The notes beneath the pieces were generated by a model that worked only from the letters and a program-made list of their open reading frames with translations, had not been told where the DNA came from and did no database searches. A program made the translations under genes and the position numbers. From the NCBI RefSeq assembly GCF_002259755.1, contig NZ_MWWY01000023.1, positions 1-41,960 of the forward strand: DNA of 41,960 nucleotides. Direction: 5' to 3'. The DNA is from Bifidobacterium hapali (GTDB taxonomy: Bacteria; Actinomycetota; Actinomycetes; Actinomycetales; Bifidobacteriaceae). Position 1 is the first letter of the stretch; each line of letters begins with the position of its first letter. Below are positions 25,351 through 33,366 of this stretch, one piece after another.

Positions 25351-25647
25351 TTACTTGGCGTCCTTACGAAGGATCTTCGTACGGATCACGGATTCGTTGA
25401 GGTTCAGCACACGGTCGAGCTCGTCGCTAACAGCGGACTCGCAAGTGTAGTTGACCACGACGTAGTTACCTTCGGTCTTGCCAGCGATCTCGTAAGCGAG
25501 CTTGCGGCGTCCCCAAATATCGGTGTTCTCAACAGAACCACCGTCCTTGGTGACGAGTTCCAGATACTGCTCGGTCAACTTCTTCAGACCGTGCTCATCC
25601 AGTTCGGGATCGGCAATGAACATCAGTTCGTACTTATGCGCAGACAT
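25351..25647 (-). CDS. rpsF: 30S ribosomal protein S6
   Basis: A 98-residue ferredoxin-like-fold protein binding S18. Typical segments are KYELMFIADPELDEHGLKKL, GRRKLAYEIAGKTEGNYVVV and VLNLNESVIRTKILRKD. AAGGAGG stands 6 bp before the ATG at 25647; an in-frame GTG one codon earlier is less well placed. First gene of the operon; about 100 bp separate it from ssb. Its promoter must lie in the 25648-25864 region shared with the divergent prs gene. Confidence 0.97.
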   Translation of the reverse strand: MSAHKYELMFIADPELDEHGLKKLTEQYLELVTKDGGSVENTDIWGRRKLAYEIAGKTEGNYVVVNYTCESAVSDELDRVLNLNESVIRTKILRKDAK

Positions 25648-25864
25648 CACCCACCTCCTTCGGACTATTCGGCCACGGACTTTCCGCGGCAGGAGTGTGT
25701 ATACGCGTCATCCGCACCTGCGTGCGGGCAACCTGTATAGAGTATCGTCACCTCACGACAGTGTCGGGCGCGTTACATACACCGTCGTTGTTATATTTGA
25801 ATACGGCTATTTTCTTGACCGTTCGGCTGCGGCCGGATGGCACGAACGACTGGGAAGGCGGATC

Positions 25865-26878
25865 ATGTCGGCAATTCTCGAAGGCACACCGGATAAGCGA
25901 CTTGCGCTAGTGACGGGCCGTGCATACCCCGAATTGGCGGCTGAGGTCGCAAAATACATGGGCATCGACGTGCTGGAAACCACCGCGTACGATTTTGCGA
26001 ACGGCGAGATGTACGTGCGTTACACCGAGCCGGTGCGTGGTGCGGATGCGTTTGTGCTGCAGTGTCACACGGACCCGATTAACAAGTGGATTATGGAGCA
26101 GCTGATTATGATCGACGCGATGAAGCGTGCGTCGGCTCGCTCGATCACTGTGGTTGCGCCATTCCTTGGCTATTCACGTCAGGATAAGAAGCATCTCGGC
26201 CGCGAGCCTATTACCGCTCGTCTTATTTTTGATCTGTTCCGCGCAGCCGGTGCTGACCGTATGATTACGATCGATCTGCACGCCGCGCAAGAGCAAGGTT
26301 TCTTCGACGGTCCGGTCGATCATTTAACTGCAACGCCGGTTTTGCTTGACTATGTGCGCAACAATGTGCCGATGGATCGCGCGACGATCGTCTCTCCTGA
26401 CGCCGGTCGTATCAAGGTGTCTGAACAGTGGGCTGCCAAGCTCGGTAATCTGCCGCTCGCGTTTATTCACAAGACGCGCGATACGACTCGGCCGAATCAT
26501 GCGACTGCACACGGCATTATCGGTGAGGTGCAAGGTCGCGATTGCGTGGTTGTCGATGACATGATCGACACTGCTGGCACGATCTGTGAGGCGGTGCGCA
26601 CGTTGCGTGAAGCTGGCGCGGCATCGGTGACGCTTGTTGCTACGCACGGTTTGCTGTCTGGTCCGGCTGTTGAGCGACTGCGCAATTGCGGTGCACGTGA
26701 AATTATTGTGACGAATACAGTACCGGTTCCCGAATCGAAGCGTCTGCCGAACATGACGGTACTGTCGGTGGCGCCGCTGCTGGCTGCGGGTATTCGTTCG
26801 GTATTTGAGTCGCGTTCGGTGATGCATCTGCTTGAGGGTCTGCCGAACGATATGCGCCCGCGCAACATGTACGCGTGA
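25865..26878 (+). CDS. prs: Ribose-phosphate pyrophosphokinase
   Basis: A 337-residue enzyme making PRPP from ribose-5-phosphate and ATP for nucleotide, His and Trp synthesis. Motifs: NGEMYVRYTEPVRGADAFVL, PFLGYSRQDKK, the divalent-cation and substrate region ITIDLHAAQEQGFFDGPVDH, and the PRPP loop CVVVDDMIDTAGTI. The ATG at 25865 has GGGAAGGCGG upstream; the upstream open frame back to 25502 overlaps rpsF antisense and is not coding. Length is normal for a class I enzyme. It is divergent from rpsF. Confidence 0.96.
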   Translation: MSAILEGTPDKRLALVTGRAYPELAAEVAKYMGIDVLETTAYDFANGEMYVRYTEPVRGADAFVLQCHTDPINKWIMEQLIMIDAMKRASARSITVVAPFLGYSRQDKKHLGREPITARLIFDLFRAAGADRMITIDLHAAQEQGFFDGPVDHLTATPVLLDYVRNNVPMDRATIVSPDAGRIKVSEQWAAKLGNLPLAFIHKTRDTTRPNHATAHGIIGEVQGRDCVVVDDMIDTAGTICEAVRTLREAGAASVTLVATHGLLSGPAVERLRNCGAREIIVTNTVPVPESKRLPNMTVLSVAPLLAAGIRSVFESRSVMHLLEGLPNDMRPRNMYA

Positions 26879-26925
26879 TCGCGTATCGCGTATCGCACGT
26901 CGCGGATCGTGCGTAATACGTTTCT

Positions 26926-26979
26926 GAGTGGCGGTTTTCTCTCGCTAGGGGTACCCTCAGCGAGAGAAAACCGCCACTC
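26926..26979. repeat. Type-B palindrome, copy 4, downstream of prs
   Basis: Arms starting GTGGCGGTTTTCTCTCGCTA at 26928 and ending GAGAGAAAACCGCCAC at 26977 form a stem of about 20 bp with loop near 26948-26955. Placed 50 bp after prs, it may end its transcript although no T run follows. Confidence 0.8.
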
Positions 26980-27070
26980 GCGTATATGCAATGACGCCCC
27001 TACGTGTTCGTTGACCCCTGTGCGGTAGACTGCTGGAGAAATGAACATTGTGTTTGGAAGGTTGTGAGGT

Positions 27071-28249
27071 ATGGCTCAGGACACGCAATATCCGGATTTA
27101 GTGATTGTAGGCGCTGGCTTGTTTGGCTTAACAGTGGCTCAACAAGCAGTCGAACGCGCGGGCGCGCGCGTACATATTATCGATGTGCGTGATCATATTG
27201 GCGGTAACGCATACTCGTATTTTGATAAGGAAACCGGCGCAGAAATCCACAAGTACGGTGCACACTTGTTCCACACGTCCAACAAACGCGTATGGGAGTA
27301 TGTGAACCGGTTCACTGAATTCACGAACTACGTGCACCGCGTCTACGCAACACACGATGGCGTCGTCTACCCGCTACCAATCAACTTGGGCACGATTAAC
27401 CAATTCTTCCACGCATCCTACACGCCGGACGAGGCACGCAAGCTCATCGAAGAGCAGGCAGGCGAACTAGCTGGCACCGACCCAGCCAATCTTAACGATA
27501 AAGGTATTCAGCTGATCGGCCGTCCACTATATGAAGCGTTCATTAAGAATTACACCGGCAAGCAGTGGCAAACCGACCCGGCTGACCTTCCAGCAGACAT
27601 TATCAAACGTCTACCGGTGCGGTTCAACTATGACAACCGGTATTTCAAGGACACGTGGGAGGGTCTGCCGAAGGACGGTTACACTGCGTGGATGGAACGC
27701 ATGATCGACGACCCGCGTATCACGGTGTCGTTGAAGACTGATTTCTTCGACGAATCGCAACCGTACAACAAGAAGGCGTTGCTGGCGGCTGGCGTGCCGG
27801 TAGTGTACACCGGTCCGGTCGACCGGTATTTCGATTATGAGCTGGGTGACTTGAAGTGGCGTACGGTCGACTTCAAGGAAGTGCGCTACGACGAGGATGA
27901 TCATTTCGGTTGCCCGGTTATGAATTATTCGGATGCGGACGTACCGTACACTCGCGCGATCGAGTTCAAGAACTTCAACCCGGAACGCCATGACTCGCAG
28001 AACCACGAGAAGACCGTGGTGTGGGAAGAGTACTCACGGTTCGCGAAGCGTGGTGACGAACCGTACTATCCGATCAACACTGACGAAGACAAATCCTTGT
28101 ACGCGCAGTACGCGGCCAAAGCTGCGGCCGAGCCGAAAGTCGTGTTCGGCGGTCGCCTCGGCACATACAAGTACTACGACATGCACAACGTGATCGACAC
28201 CGCACTCACCGCATTCGACGAACAAGTACTCCCCCTCATCACCAAATAG
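27071..28249 (+). CDS. glf: UDP-galactopyranose mutase
   Basis: A 392-residue flavoenzyme converting UDP-galactopyranose to UDP-galactofuranose for surface polysaccharide synthesis. The FAD-binding motif is VIVGAGLFGLTVAQQAVERA at about residues 11-30, followed by HIGGNAYSYFD and KYGAHLFHT, all typical of Glf. Later, the substrate-binding lid region VRFNYDNRYF and the C-terminal GGRLGTYKYYDMHNVI are conserved. GGAAGGTTGTGAGG precedes the ATG. rlmH follows after 25 bp and may be co-transcribed. Confidence 0.97.
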   Translation: MAQDTQYPDLVIVGAGLFGLTVAQQAVERAGARVHIIDVRDHIGGNAYSYFDKETGAEIHKYGAHLFHTSNKRVWEYVNRFTEFTNYVHRVYATHDGVVYPLPINLGTINQFFHASYTPDEARKLIEEQAGELAGTDPANLNDKGIQLIGRPLYEAFIKNYTGKQWQTDPADLPADIIKRLPVRFNYDNRYFKDTWEGLPKDGYTAWMERMIDDPRITVSLKTDFFDESQPYNKKALLAAGVPVVYTGPVDRYFDYELGDLKWRTVDFKEVRYDEDDHFGCPVMNYSDADVPYTRAIEFKNFNPERHDSQNHEKTVVWEEYSRFAKRGDEPYYPINTDEDKSLYAQYAAKAAAEPKVVFGGRLGTYKYYDMHNVIDTALTAFDEQVLPLITK

Positions 28250-28274
28250 CCTGTAAGTCATACTGCGGAGGATC

Positions 28275-28754
28275 ATGCGTATCGATATCATCGCTGTCGG
28301 CAAGGTCAAGGAATCGTACTTGCGCGACGCTATTGCCGAATACAGTAAGCGGCTGAGTCGATACTGCAAACTTGAAATCATCGAGGTCGCCGACGAAAAG
28401 ACTCCCGAGCACGCAAGCGAGGGAGTCGAACGGCAGATCAAAGCGAAGGAAGGCGAGCGGATCGCGAAATATGTACGCGACGATGCGTACGTGATCGCGC
28501 TGACGATCGACGGTCGGATGCTGTCGAGCGAGGGACTGGCTGACGAGATCAATCAGCTAGGATTGCGTGGCGTGAGTCATATTCAGCTCGTGATCGGCGG
28601 GTCGATCGGACTGGATGATGCGATTGTGCGACGCGCAGACTATCGGCTGAGTTTCTCGAAAATGACGTTCCCGCATCAACTGATGCGCGTGATTTTGCTT
28701 GAGCAGATTTATCGTGCGTATAAAATCAACGCGCACGAACCGTATCATAAGTAA
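28275..28754 (+). CDS. rlmH: 23S rRNA (pseudouridine1915-N3)-methyltransferase RlmH
   Basis: A 159-residue SPOUT methyltransferase modifying helix 69 of 23S rRNA, as a dimer. The knotted SAM site shows [28 protein letters not shown] and the near-C-terminal [20 protein letters not shown], ending in the invariant PYHK. GGAGG is 5 bp before the ATG. It follows glf closely on the same strand. Confidence 0.97.
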   Translation: MRIDIIAVGKVKESYLRDAIAEYSKRLSRYCKLEIIEVADEKTPEHASEGVERQIKAKEGERIAKYVRDDAYVIALTIDGRMLSSEGLADEINQLGLRGVSHIQLVIGGSIGLDDAIVRRADYRLSFSKMTFPHQLMRVILLEQIYRAYKINAHEPYHK

Positions 28755-28769
28755 CGCGTCAGTCGTACG

Positions 28770-29300
28770 TTAGTCGCGCGGATGCAGCGCACGGTACTGC
28801 AGCGAGTAACTGATGCGCGGCGTGCGCGACTCGTGTGCGGCGTTTGTTGACGATTCGCTGGGTACGGCATCGTTGGATGTGCCAGCCGCTGTTTCGTCGT
28901 TAACGGGCGCAGATGCCGTGCGACGACCTATGCGTGCACTCAGCGAGACAAACGGCGTGGTTTGTGGCGATGCGTTACTGCTGACTCGCGCGGCGATGCG
29001 TGTATCAGTGCGTGCGTTGGCGGCACGCGTGGCACTGGAAGAAGTAGCTGCTGTGCTGTTTATGGATGTTATGGATGATGTCGCAGCTGCGGATGGTGGC
29101 TGCGTGTCGACAATGATCGGTCGCATACGGCCGGTATTGGTGGGGAAGAAGCTCGGCGGGAGTGGCTGAGCAGGTTGCACGGATTCGTCGGCAACGTCGA
29201 GTCCTTCGTTTTCAAGATCAGATAGGGGAATTAGTCGGGTTTGCATCGACGTATCGCGCACGCTGTCCACGTGCCAGTGCTCGTCTTCGGACTCGGCCAT
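28770..29300 (-). CDS. Hypothetical Ala/Ser/Thr-rich protein
   Basis: A 176-residue protein of unknown function. Residues 1-60 are acidic and begin MAESEDEHWHVDSVRDTSMQ. The middle (about 70-120) is low-complexity Ser/Ala/Thr with several Arg. The tail RISYSLQYRALHPRD looks conserved-protein-like. No signal peptide or membrane helix is seen. The ATG at 29300 has AGGGAGAAG upstream; the longer frame to 29543 has no ribosome binding site. It is convergent with rlmH, 15 bp between stops. I do not recognise a domain. Confidence 0.7.
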   Translation of the reverse strand: MAESEDEHWHVDSVRDTSMQTRLIPLSDLENEGLDVADESVQPAQPLPPSFFPTNTGRMRPIIVDTQPPSAAATSSITSINSTAATSSSATRAANARTDTRIAARVSSNASPQTTPFVSLSARIGRRTASAPVNDETAAGTSNDAVPSESSTNAAHESRTPRISYSLQYRALHPRD

Positions 29301-29838
29301 ACTCTTCTCCCTTTCATGCACTGTCCAGAGCCTACCGCGTTGTTCGCTGCCGCGAGAGGTAAAACGGCGTATGTGCGCAACTTCCCCACCTTGTGAGGAT
29401 GTTAAGTAGTTTGATGGGTGGCGCTGGTGCTTCGTGCGACACGCCGACTCTTCCAGCAAAGTGAACATACCTAGTGTTTGATTTTGTGCATATGAACATG
29501 GGTCTATATGGCATACAAATAAAAGGATTGTACACGCCAACAAGTGTGTTAAATGGTTGTAAACCGCACATTAATGCGGATTATTGCACATAGCTTCAGT
29601 GATATTGTGGTGACTGTCGCGCAAGGCGACGACATAATCGTGGTGCTGAACTGAGTGATTTACGTGTTATATATAACATGTTTACGTTCAGTTTAGATGG
29701 TTCATCCGGTAGTCATCATGGCACTCGGTATGAGTTGATATCGGTCAGTGTCGGCCATTATTAGTCGGTCATTATTGGCTGGTGTCAGATAGCGAGTAGC
29801 GAGTTCGTGAGCGACTGCCATTGCACGAAGGGACAATC
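29301..29838. other. AT-rich intergenic region with palindromes and short repeats
   Basis: No gene recognised over 538 bp. Structures: a palindrome ACGTGTTATATATAACATGT (29662-29681, one mismatched pair), a small hairpin GTCGC-GCAAG-GCGAC near 29617-29631, and two 14-bp tandem units GTCGG-N-CATTATT (29750-29763 and 29764-29777). These lie 60-220 bp upstream of the gene at 29839 and may be its control region. Confidence 0.5.
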
Positions 29839-30255
29839 ATGGCGGAGAACAAGGTAATCGTCGTCAATGAGTCGATGTTCGGTAAGGATGCAGCAGCTAA
29901 GACTGCGGCTGCAAACAAGGTTGCCAAGGAATATGGCATCAGTGACGAAGCGCTCGCTGCAGTCGAGGACTTCAAGAAGGCGCTGACTGACAACAACGCG
30001 TGGGATCTGCCGTTCATGGGATATGTGAACGAGGATGGTTACGGCTACGCGTACGTGCCGGACCGCGCGGTTGCTACTTCGGGTTGGGATGCATTCAAGG
30101 CATTCCGTGCATTGCCGGAAGATGTGCAGACTGCGTTCGCGATTCGTATGCTGTTCACGCACCGCGATGTAGATCGTTATGGTGCAGATATGTTCCTGCA
30201 CTACGAACACGGCTTCAAGGTGCGCTTCGAAGGACCGGGCTCGAACAACTACTGA
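29839..30255 (+). CDS. Conserved-looking hypothetical protein
   Basis: A 138-residue soluble protein of unknown family. It starts MAENKVIVVNESMFGKDAAA and contains an Ala/Lys-rich helix, then AWDLPFMGYVNEDGYGYAYV, a central SGWDAFKAFRALPEDVQTAF and the ending GFKVRFEGPGSNNY. Codon use is strongly biased to AAG, GGC and CTG-type codons, like the ribosomal genes, suggesting high expression. GAAGGGA lies upstream of the ATG. It stands alone between a palindrome-rich region and tRNA-Ser. No function is proposed. Confidence 0.8.
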   Translation: MAENKVIVVNESMFGKDAAAKTAAANKVAKEYGISDEALAAVEDFKKALTDNNAWDLPFMGYVNEDGYGYAYVPDRAVATSGWDAFKAFRALPEDVQTAFAIRMLFTHRDVDRYGADMFLHYEHGFKVRFEGPGSNNY

Positions 30256-30441
30256 TCGAGGCATTGGCGATTGACCGAACGGTTTGTACTGGGATGATGT
30301 CGGCGTCAGGGAGCACTGTGACGGGTTTGTTTCTCACATTCCCACGCCGACACGCCGAGCGAGCTGAGTTTGTATTATCGCGTCACTGTGCTATTCTCTA
30401 TCAATTGTGTGCTGACGCAGTAATGTGACAGCTCACATAAT

Positions 30442-30529
30442 GGAGGATTCGCCTAGTGGTCTATGGCGCACGCTTGGAAAGCGTGTTGGTGTAACAGCCT
30501 CACGAGTTCGAATCTCGTATCCTCCGCCA
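30442..30529 (+). tRNA. tRNA-Ser (GGA), integration site of the island
   Basis: The acceptor arm GGAGGAT pairs with ATCCTCC near the 3' end, followed by GCCA with encoded CCA at 30527-30529. The anticodon arm CACGC-TTGGAAA-GCGTG places GGA at 30476-30478. A long variable arm, as in class II tRNAs, lies between the anticodon and T arms, and the T loop TTCGAAT is intact. Its last 20 bases form the left attachment site of the island ending at 39840. Confidence 0.95.
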
Positions 30530-30531
30530 TC

Positions 30532-30564
30532 GCCCTTTTCCCATCTAAAGGAAAAGGGCTTTTT
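30532..30564 (+). terminator. Terminator after tRNA-Ser
   Basis: GCCCTTTTCC (30532-30541) pairs with GGAAAAGGGC (30550-30559), followed by TTTTT. It directly follows the tRNA and overlaps the last bases of the att repeat. Confidence 0.85.
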
Positions 30565-30760
30565 CATTGCCAAAACGGCGGAATTCCAGCGATTTCAAGC
30601 CATTCCGCCGATTTGCCCGTCTTCCGTTTTGACCCGTCTCGGACCGTTTTCTGGGGTACCATAGTCGGTAATTAAACGGTACCGCTTACGGCTTGCTGCT
30701 CACCGCTCATCAGGGGAATCAACGACGATACGGCCGTCGACATTCAGGAAGGCGCGCTGC

Positions 30761-31291
30761 ATGGCAAGGACGACACAAAACCGCCGCCGCAAGGGCGACA
30801 ACCAGCCGATTCGCGAGACCACGAAGGACAAGTACCGTCAGTATGTGCGCGACTATCTGAACCCGGTACTCGGCGATCTGCCGATGGCGTCGATCAAGCC
30901 GGCGCATATCCGCGACTGGTACGACAGCATGAAGGTCACGAAGGACGGTCGGGGCGAGAGCATACGTCGGCACGTGTTCGAGCTGCTGAGCGCCATCATG
31001 GCCGAAGCGACGAACGCCTCGATGGACGATCAGGGCACGACGCTCATCAAGGTGAACCCGGTCCAGTTCAAGGTGCCTCGCCCGGCCACGAAGCATGTGT
31101 ACGTGATCGCCACGCGCGAGCAGGTTCGCGCGCTCGCCGACGGCAATCCGACGCAGTGGGGCGACCAACAGACCGGCGGATTCGGACGGCTCGGACACGT
31201 CGGACGTCGTAGACGATGGAACAGACCGATGGATGCGAGTCGACCAGCGAGAAGACCGCCGCGTCAAGGCTCAGCCCGTCGGCTCCGGTGA
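30761..31291 (+). pseudogene. Truncated tyrosine recombinase (integrase)
   Basis: About 135 residues match the N-terminal DNA-binding domains of phage/ICE tyrosine integrases: TTKDKYRQYVRDYLNPVLGD, SIKPAHIRDWYDSMKV, HVFELLSAIMAEATNAS, then VNPVQF and YVIATREQVRALAD, where the catalytic domain should begin. From about 31160 the frame runs into unrelated DNA (a CobW-like fragment on the other strand), so the Arg-His-Tyr catalytic core is missing. GGAAGG stands before the ATG. This was presumably the enzyme that inserted the island at the adjacent tRNA-Ser. Confidence 0.85.
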
Positions 31292-31364
31292 GCAGCACCA
31301 CCGGAGTGAAGCCTTCGACGTTTCCGGCCTCATTCCCCCCATATCCCAGCGATGGATGAATCAT
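31200..31364 (-). pseudogene. N-terminal remnant of a CobW/YciC-like metal chaperone
   Basis: From ATG 31364 about 55 residues read MIHPSLGYGGNEAGNVEGFT, PVVLLTGADGLSLDAAVFSL and SIVYDVR. This resembles the N-terminus of actinobacterial CobW-type GTPases that sit next to Zur-regulated ribosomal proteins, though only this fragment is present. It ends where integrase-derived DNA begins at about 31190. It is divergent from rpmB across a Zur-box-like palindrome, the usual position for a zinc chaperone gene. Confidence 0.6.
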
Positions 31365-31391
31365 GCGTTCCCTTTTCACGACACACATTTG

Positions 31392-31419
31392 TTGATAATG
31401 ATTATCATTATGGTACACT
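31392..31419 (+). promoter_or_regulatory. Zur-box-like palindrome and promoter of the rpmB cassette
   Basis: TAATGATTATCATTA (31396-31410) has perfect 7-bp arms about one base, matching the bacterial Zur/Fur-type operator pattern. It overlaps TTGATA (31392-31397), 16 bp, TACACT (31414-31419). The predicted start lies at or within a base of the rpmB ATG (31427), so the mRNA would be leaderless. Confidence 0.8.
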
Positions 31420-31426
31420 CGTGGAC

Positions 31427-31666
31427 ATGCCCAAACAATGTCAACTGCTGGGCACGCATGCCTCCACAGGCAACACCGTGTCCCATTCGCATAAGAAAAC
31501 CCGCAGAACCTTCAGCCCGAACCTGCAATCCAAGCGGTATTGGGTTCCCTCGCAGGGGCGCTACGTCACACTGACGGTCAGCGCGAAAGGCATGAAGACC
31601 ATCGATCGCATCGGCATCGAAGCGGCCTTGGCGCGCATCGAACGCCGCGCACCACACGGACGCTGA
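31427..31666 (+). CDS. rpmB: 50S ribosomal protein L28, zinc-independent form
   Basis: A 79-residue protein. It begins [20 protein letters not shown], then [20 protein letters not shown] and [20 protein letters not shown], unmistakably L28. It lacks the two CXXC pairs of zinc-ribbon L28 (a single Cys at residue 5), so it is the spare version made when zinc is scarce. It follows a Zur-box-like promoter and heads a cassette of such paralogues. No Shine-Dalgarno is visible and the promoter suggests a leaderless transcript. Confidence 0.93.
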   Translation: MPKQCQLLGTHASTGNTVSHSHKKTRRTFSPNLQSKRYWVPSQGRYVTLTVSAKGMKTIDRIGIEAALARIERRAPHGR

Positions 31667-31885
31667 GCCAGCGACAGGCAAGCAGCGAGCCCAGAGGAAC
31701 GCGCCGAAGCCATGCGCAGACTGCACGCGCTGCCGCGGGACGCCAGTCCCCCCCGTCTACGCAACCGCGACTCCATCGACGGCCGGCCACGCGGCTTCAA
31801 CCGCAAGTTCGGACTGTCCCGCATCAACCTGCGCGAGAAGGCGCACAAGGGAGAACTGCCCGGCGTCGTCAAATCCAGCTGGTGA
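31667..31885 (+). pseudogene. rpsN: C-terminal remnant of ribosomal protein S14
   Basis: Directly after the rpmB stop and in the same frame, about 70 codons read [60 protein letters not shown], ending GVVKSSW and TGA. This is the C-terminal two thirds of the long, zinc-free S14. Its start and first 30 or so residues are missing, and rpmG (L33), commonly between L28 and S14, is absent, so a deletion joined rpmB to the middle of rpsN. An ATG at 31712 could start a useless fragment. Confidence 0.85.
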
Positions 31886-31970
31886 TCCGCCGTACGACCG
31901 CGAGCGCGATCTCGTACGTCAGCTTCGGATACGACAACACAGCAACGAACACAACAACGAAGGATACGAC

Positions 31971-32228
31971 ATGAAACAGGGAATCCATCCCACATACAAC
32001 CACGTGGTCTTCCACGACCGCTCCGCCGACAAGTATTTCCTCACCCGCTCCACGCTGGCAGCCAAGGCGGCAAGCCTGCCCACCATCGAATGGGAGGACG
32101 GCAACACCTATCCGCTGGTGAACGTGGAGGTCTCCAGCTACAGCCATCCGTTCTACACCGGCAGGAACGTCGTGCTCGACACGGCGGGACAGGTGCAGAA
32201 ATTCAACGCGCGATACGGGCGGAAATAG
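31971..32228 (+). CDS. rpmE2: 50S ribosomal protein L31 type B
   Basis: An 85-residue zinc-free L31 paralogue: [32 protein letters not shown], then [20 protein letters not shown] and VQKFNARYG. The CXXC residues of type A L31 are absent. In many bacteria this form replaces the zinc-containing L31 under Zur control. GAAGGA lies before the ATG. Third position in the Zur-type cassette, followed by L36 and L32 paralogues. Confidence 0.96.
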   Translation: MKQGIHPTYNHVVFHDRSADKYFLTRSTLAAKAASLPTIEWEDGNTYPLVNVEVSSYSHPFYTGRNVVLDTAGQVQKFNARYGRK

Positions 32229-32272
32229 CCACATCCATCGCCAACCCAACCACCAATCCGATAGGAACACAT

Positions 32273-32395
32273 ATGAAAGTCAAGGCATCGATCCGCTCGC
32301 TGGCACGCAAGGACGGCTCCGTCATCGTGCGCAGACGCGGGCATCTGTACGTCATCAACAAGAAGAACCCCCGGTGGAAAGCGAGGCAGGGCTGA
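32273..32395 (+). CDS. rpmJ: 50S ribosomal protein L36, Cys-free paralogue
   Basis: A 40-residue protein: [40 protein letters not shown]. It keeps the L36 ending (NKKNPRxKARQG) but lacks the CXXC...C-H zinc-binding residues, so it is the zinc-independent version. Its TGA overlaps the next ATG by one base (TGATG), implying translational coupling to the L32 gene. Confidence 0.94.
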   Translation: MKVKASIRSLARKDGSVIVRRRGHLYVINKKNPRWKARQG

Positions 32396-32562
32396 TGGCA
32401 TTGCCGAAGGTAAGAAAATCACGCGCCAACACGCGCACGCGTCGATCCCAGTGGAAGGCGACAGTCCCGCAGTTGGCCACGGTCGCCACACCGGAAGGCG
32501 AAGTCGTCCGAGTCCCCCAGAATCTGGCCGCCGCCGTGCGAAAGGGATACGTGAAACCGTAA
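32395..32562 (+). CDS. rpmF: 50S ribosomal protein L32, Cys-free paralogue
   Basis: A 55-residue protein beginning [35 protein letters not shown] and ending VRKGYVKP. The N-terminal basic segment is typical of L32, but the usual C-terminal zinc-ribbon cysteines are missing. It overlaps the stop of the L36 gene and is followed by a strong terminator at 32611-32655. Together with L28, L31B and L36 it completes a set for ribosome function when zinc is low. Confidence 0.92.
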   Translation: MALPKVRKSRANTRTRRSQWKATVPQLATVATPEGEVVRVPQNLAAAVRKGYVKP

Positions 32563-32610
32563 GGCCTCCATCATCCACCACGTCCGCACACCATAACCGC
32601 CCATCAGCGC

Positions 32611-32655
32611 ATGCGCCCCGATCGGAAACATGTTTCTCCGCCGATCGGGGCGCAT
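32611..32655 (+). terminator. Terminator-like hairpin after the ribosomal cassette
   Basis: ATGCGCCCCGATCGG (32611-32625) pairs perfectly with CCGATCGGGGCGCAT (32641-32655), loop 15 nt. No long T run follows, but the stem is strong and separates the cassette from the zur gene. Confidence 0.65.
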
Positions 32656-32768
32656 CATCATATCTCGCCATTCTTTGGGCGCGACGGCACCGGTGCACCG
32701 GACCGGCGCGACCATGGCGTCAGGTTCGCGGATTTCCCGCACAACCATCCGACTTGCCTTCTAAACGA

Positions 32769-32783
32769 TAACCACTATCATTA
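32769..32783 (+). promoter_or_regulatory. Zur-box-like palindrome before zur
   Basis: TAACCACTATCATTA has the same right arm (ATCATTA) as the perfect box at 31396-31410 and a weaker left arm. It lies 26 bp before the GTG start at 32809, consistent with autoregulation of zur (inference). Confidence 0.55.
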
Positions 32784-32808
32784 TCTAAGGGGAGAGGAGG
32801 GGAATACA

Positions 32809-33285
32809 GTGACCAATCATGACGGGCAACAGCGCGACGAGCGCGCGGTGCAGTCGCCCAACCCCCGCATTACCAGACCGCGCATGCTGATCGAGCAGAC
32901 ATTGTCGGAGTTGTCGCGTTTCGCCACCGCCCAGGAGATCACCGACATCCTGCGCAACCGCGGCACACGCATCGGCACCACCACCGCATACCGGAATCTG
33001 CAGATGATGGCCAGCCAAGGCAAACTCGACGTCATCCATCTCAACGGCGAAACCCTCTACCGCGCCTGCGTCGACCATCGTCACCACCACCACATCATGT
33101 GCCGGAACTGCGGAAAAACCATAGAGATCGAGATTCCCGGACTGGAACAGTGGATCGAACAGGCGGCGACCAAACTGCACTACGTCAACGTCGCCCACGA
33201 GCTGGAGATCTACGGCCTGTGTCCCCATTGCGCAAGGAACGCCGTCGAAGGCACCCGCAACGGCGACGAACAACGGAACCGGTAA
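32809..33285 (+). CDS. zur: Fur-family regulator, probable zinc uptake regulator Zur
   Basis: A 158-residue metal-dependent repressor. The winged helix occupies about 20-90 (FATAQEITDILRNRGTRIGT, TTAYRNLQMMASQGKLDVIH). The dimerisation domain holds HRHHHHIMCRNCGKTIEIEI with the first structural CXXC (CRNC) and the second CPHC near the end. The GTG at 32809 has GGAGAGGAGGGG upstream. Zinc rather than iron specificity is inferred from its neighbours: Cys-free ribosomal paralogues, a CobW-like fragment and a Cys-rich protein. Confidence 0.9.
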   Translation: MTNHDGQQRDERAVQSPNPRITRPRMLIEQTLSELSRFATAQEITDILRNRGTRIGTTTAYRNLQMMASQGKLDVIHLNGETLYRACVDHRHHHHIMCRNCGKTIEIEIPGLEQWIEQAATKLHYVNVAHELEIYGLCPHCARNAVEGTRNGDEQRNR

Positions 33286-33325
33286 CCACTTTCACTAACT
33301 TTCACGCGCACCGCGCGCGACTTAT

Positions 33326-33359
33326 CCTTTCAATCGAAAACAACGAACGTATTGAAAGG
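33326..33359 (+). promoter_or_regulatory. Hairpin sequestering the ribosome binding site of the Cys-rich gene
   Basis: CCTTTCAAT (33326-33334) is the exact reverse complement of ATTGAAAGG (33351-33359). The right arm contains GAAAGG, the ribosome binding site of the gene starting at 33367. In the mRNA the stem could block translation until opened. A 9-bp AT-rich stem with a 16-nt loop is of modest stability. Confidence 0.5.
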
Positions 33360-33366
33360 AACACTT

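Noticed and set aside
25502..25864. N-terminal extension of prs by 121 codons
   Set aside because: It runs antisense through rpsF and shows no family similarity; the ATG at 25865 with GGGAAGGCGG gives the normal prs length.
31540..31974. Alternative-frame open frame spanning rpmB and rpsN
   Set aside because: The true L28 and S14 sequences are read in another frame; this one is Arg/His/Thr-rich shadow sequence.
32611..32808. Upstream extension of Zur by 66 residues
   Set aside because: It would include the terminator hairpin and the Zur-box-like operator; the GTG at 32809 has a strong purine-rich ribosome binding site.
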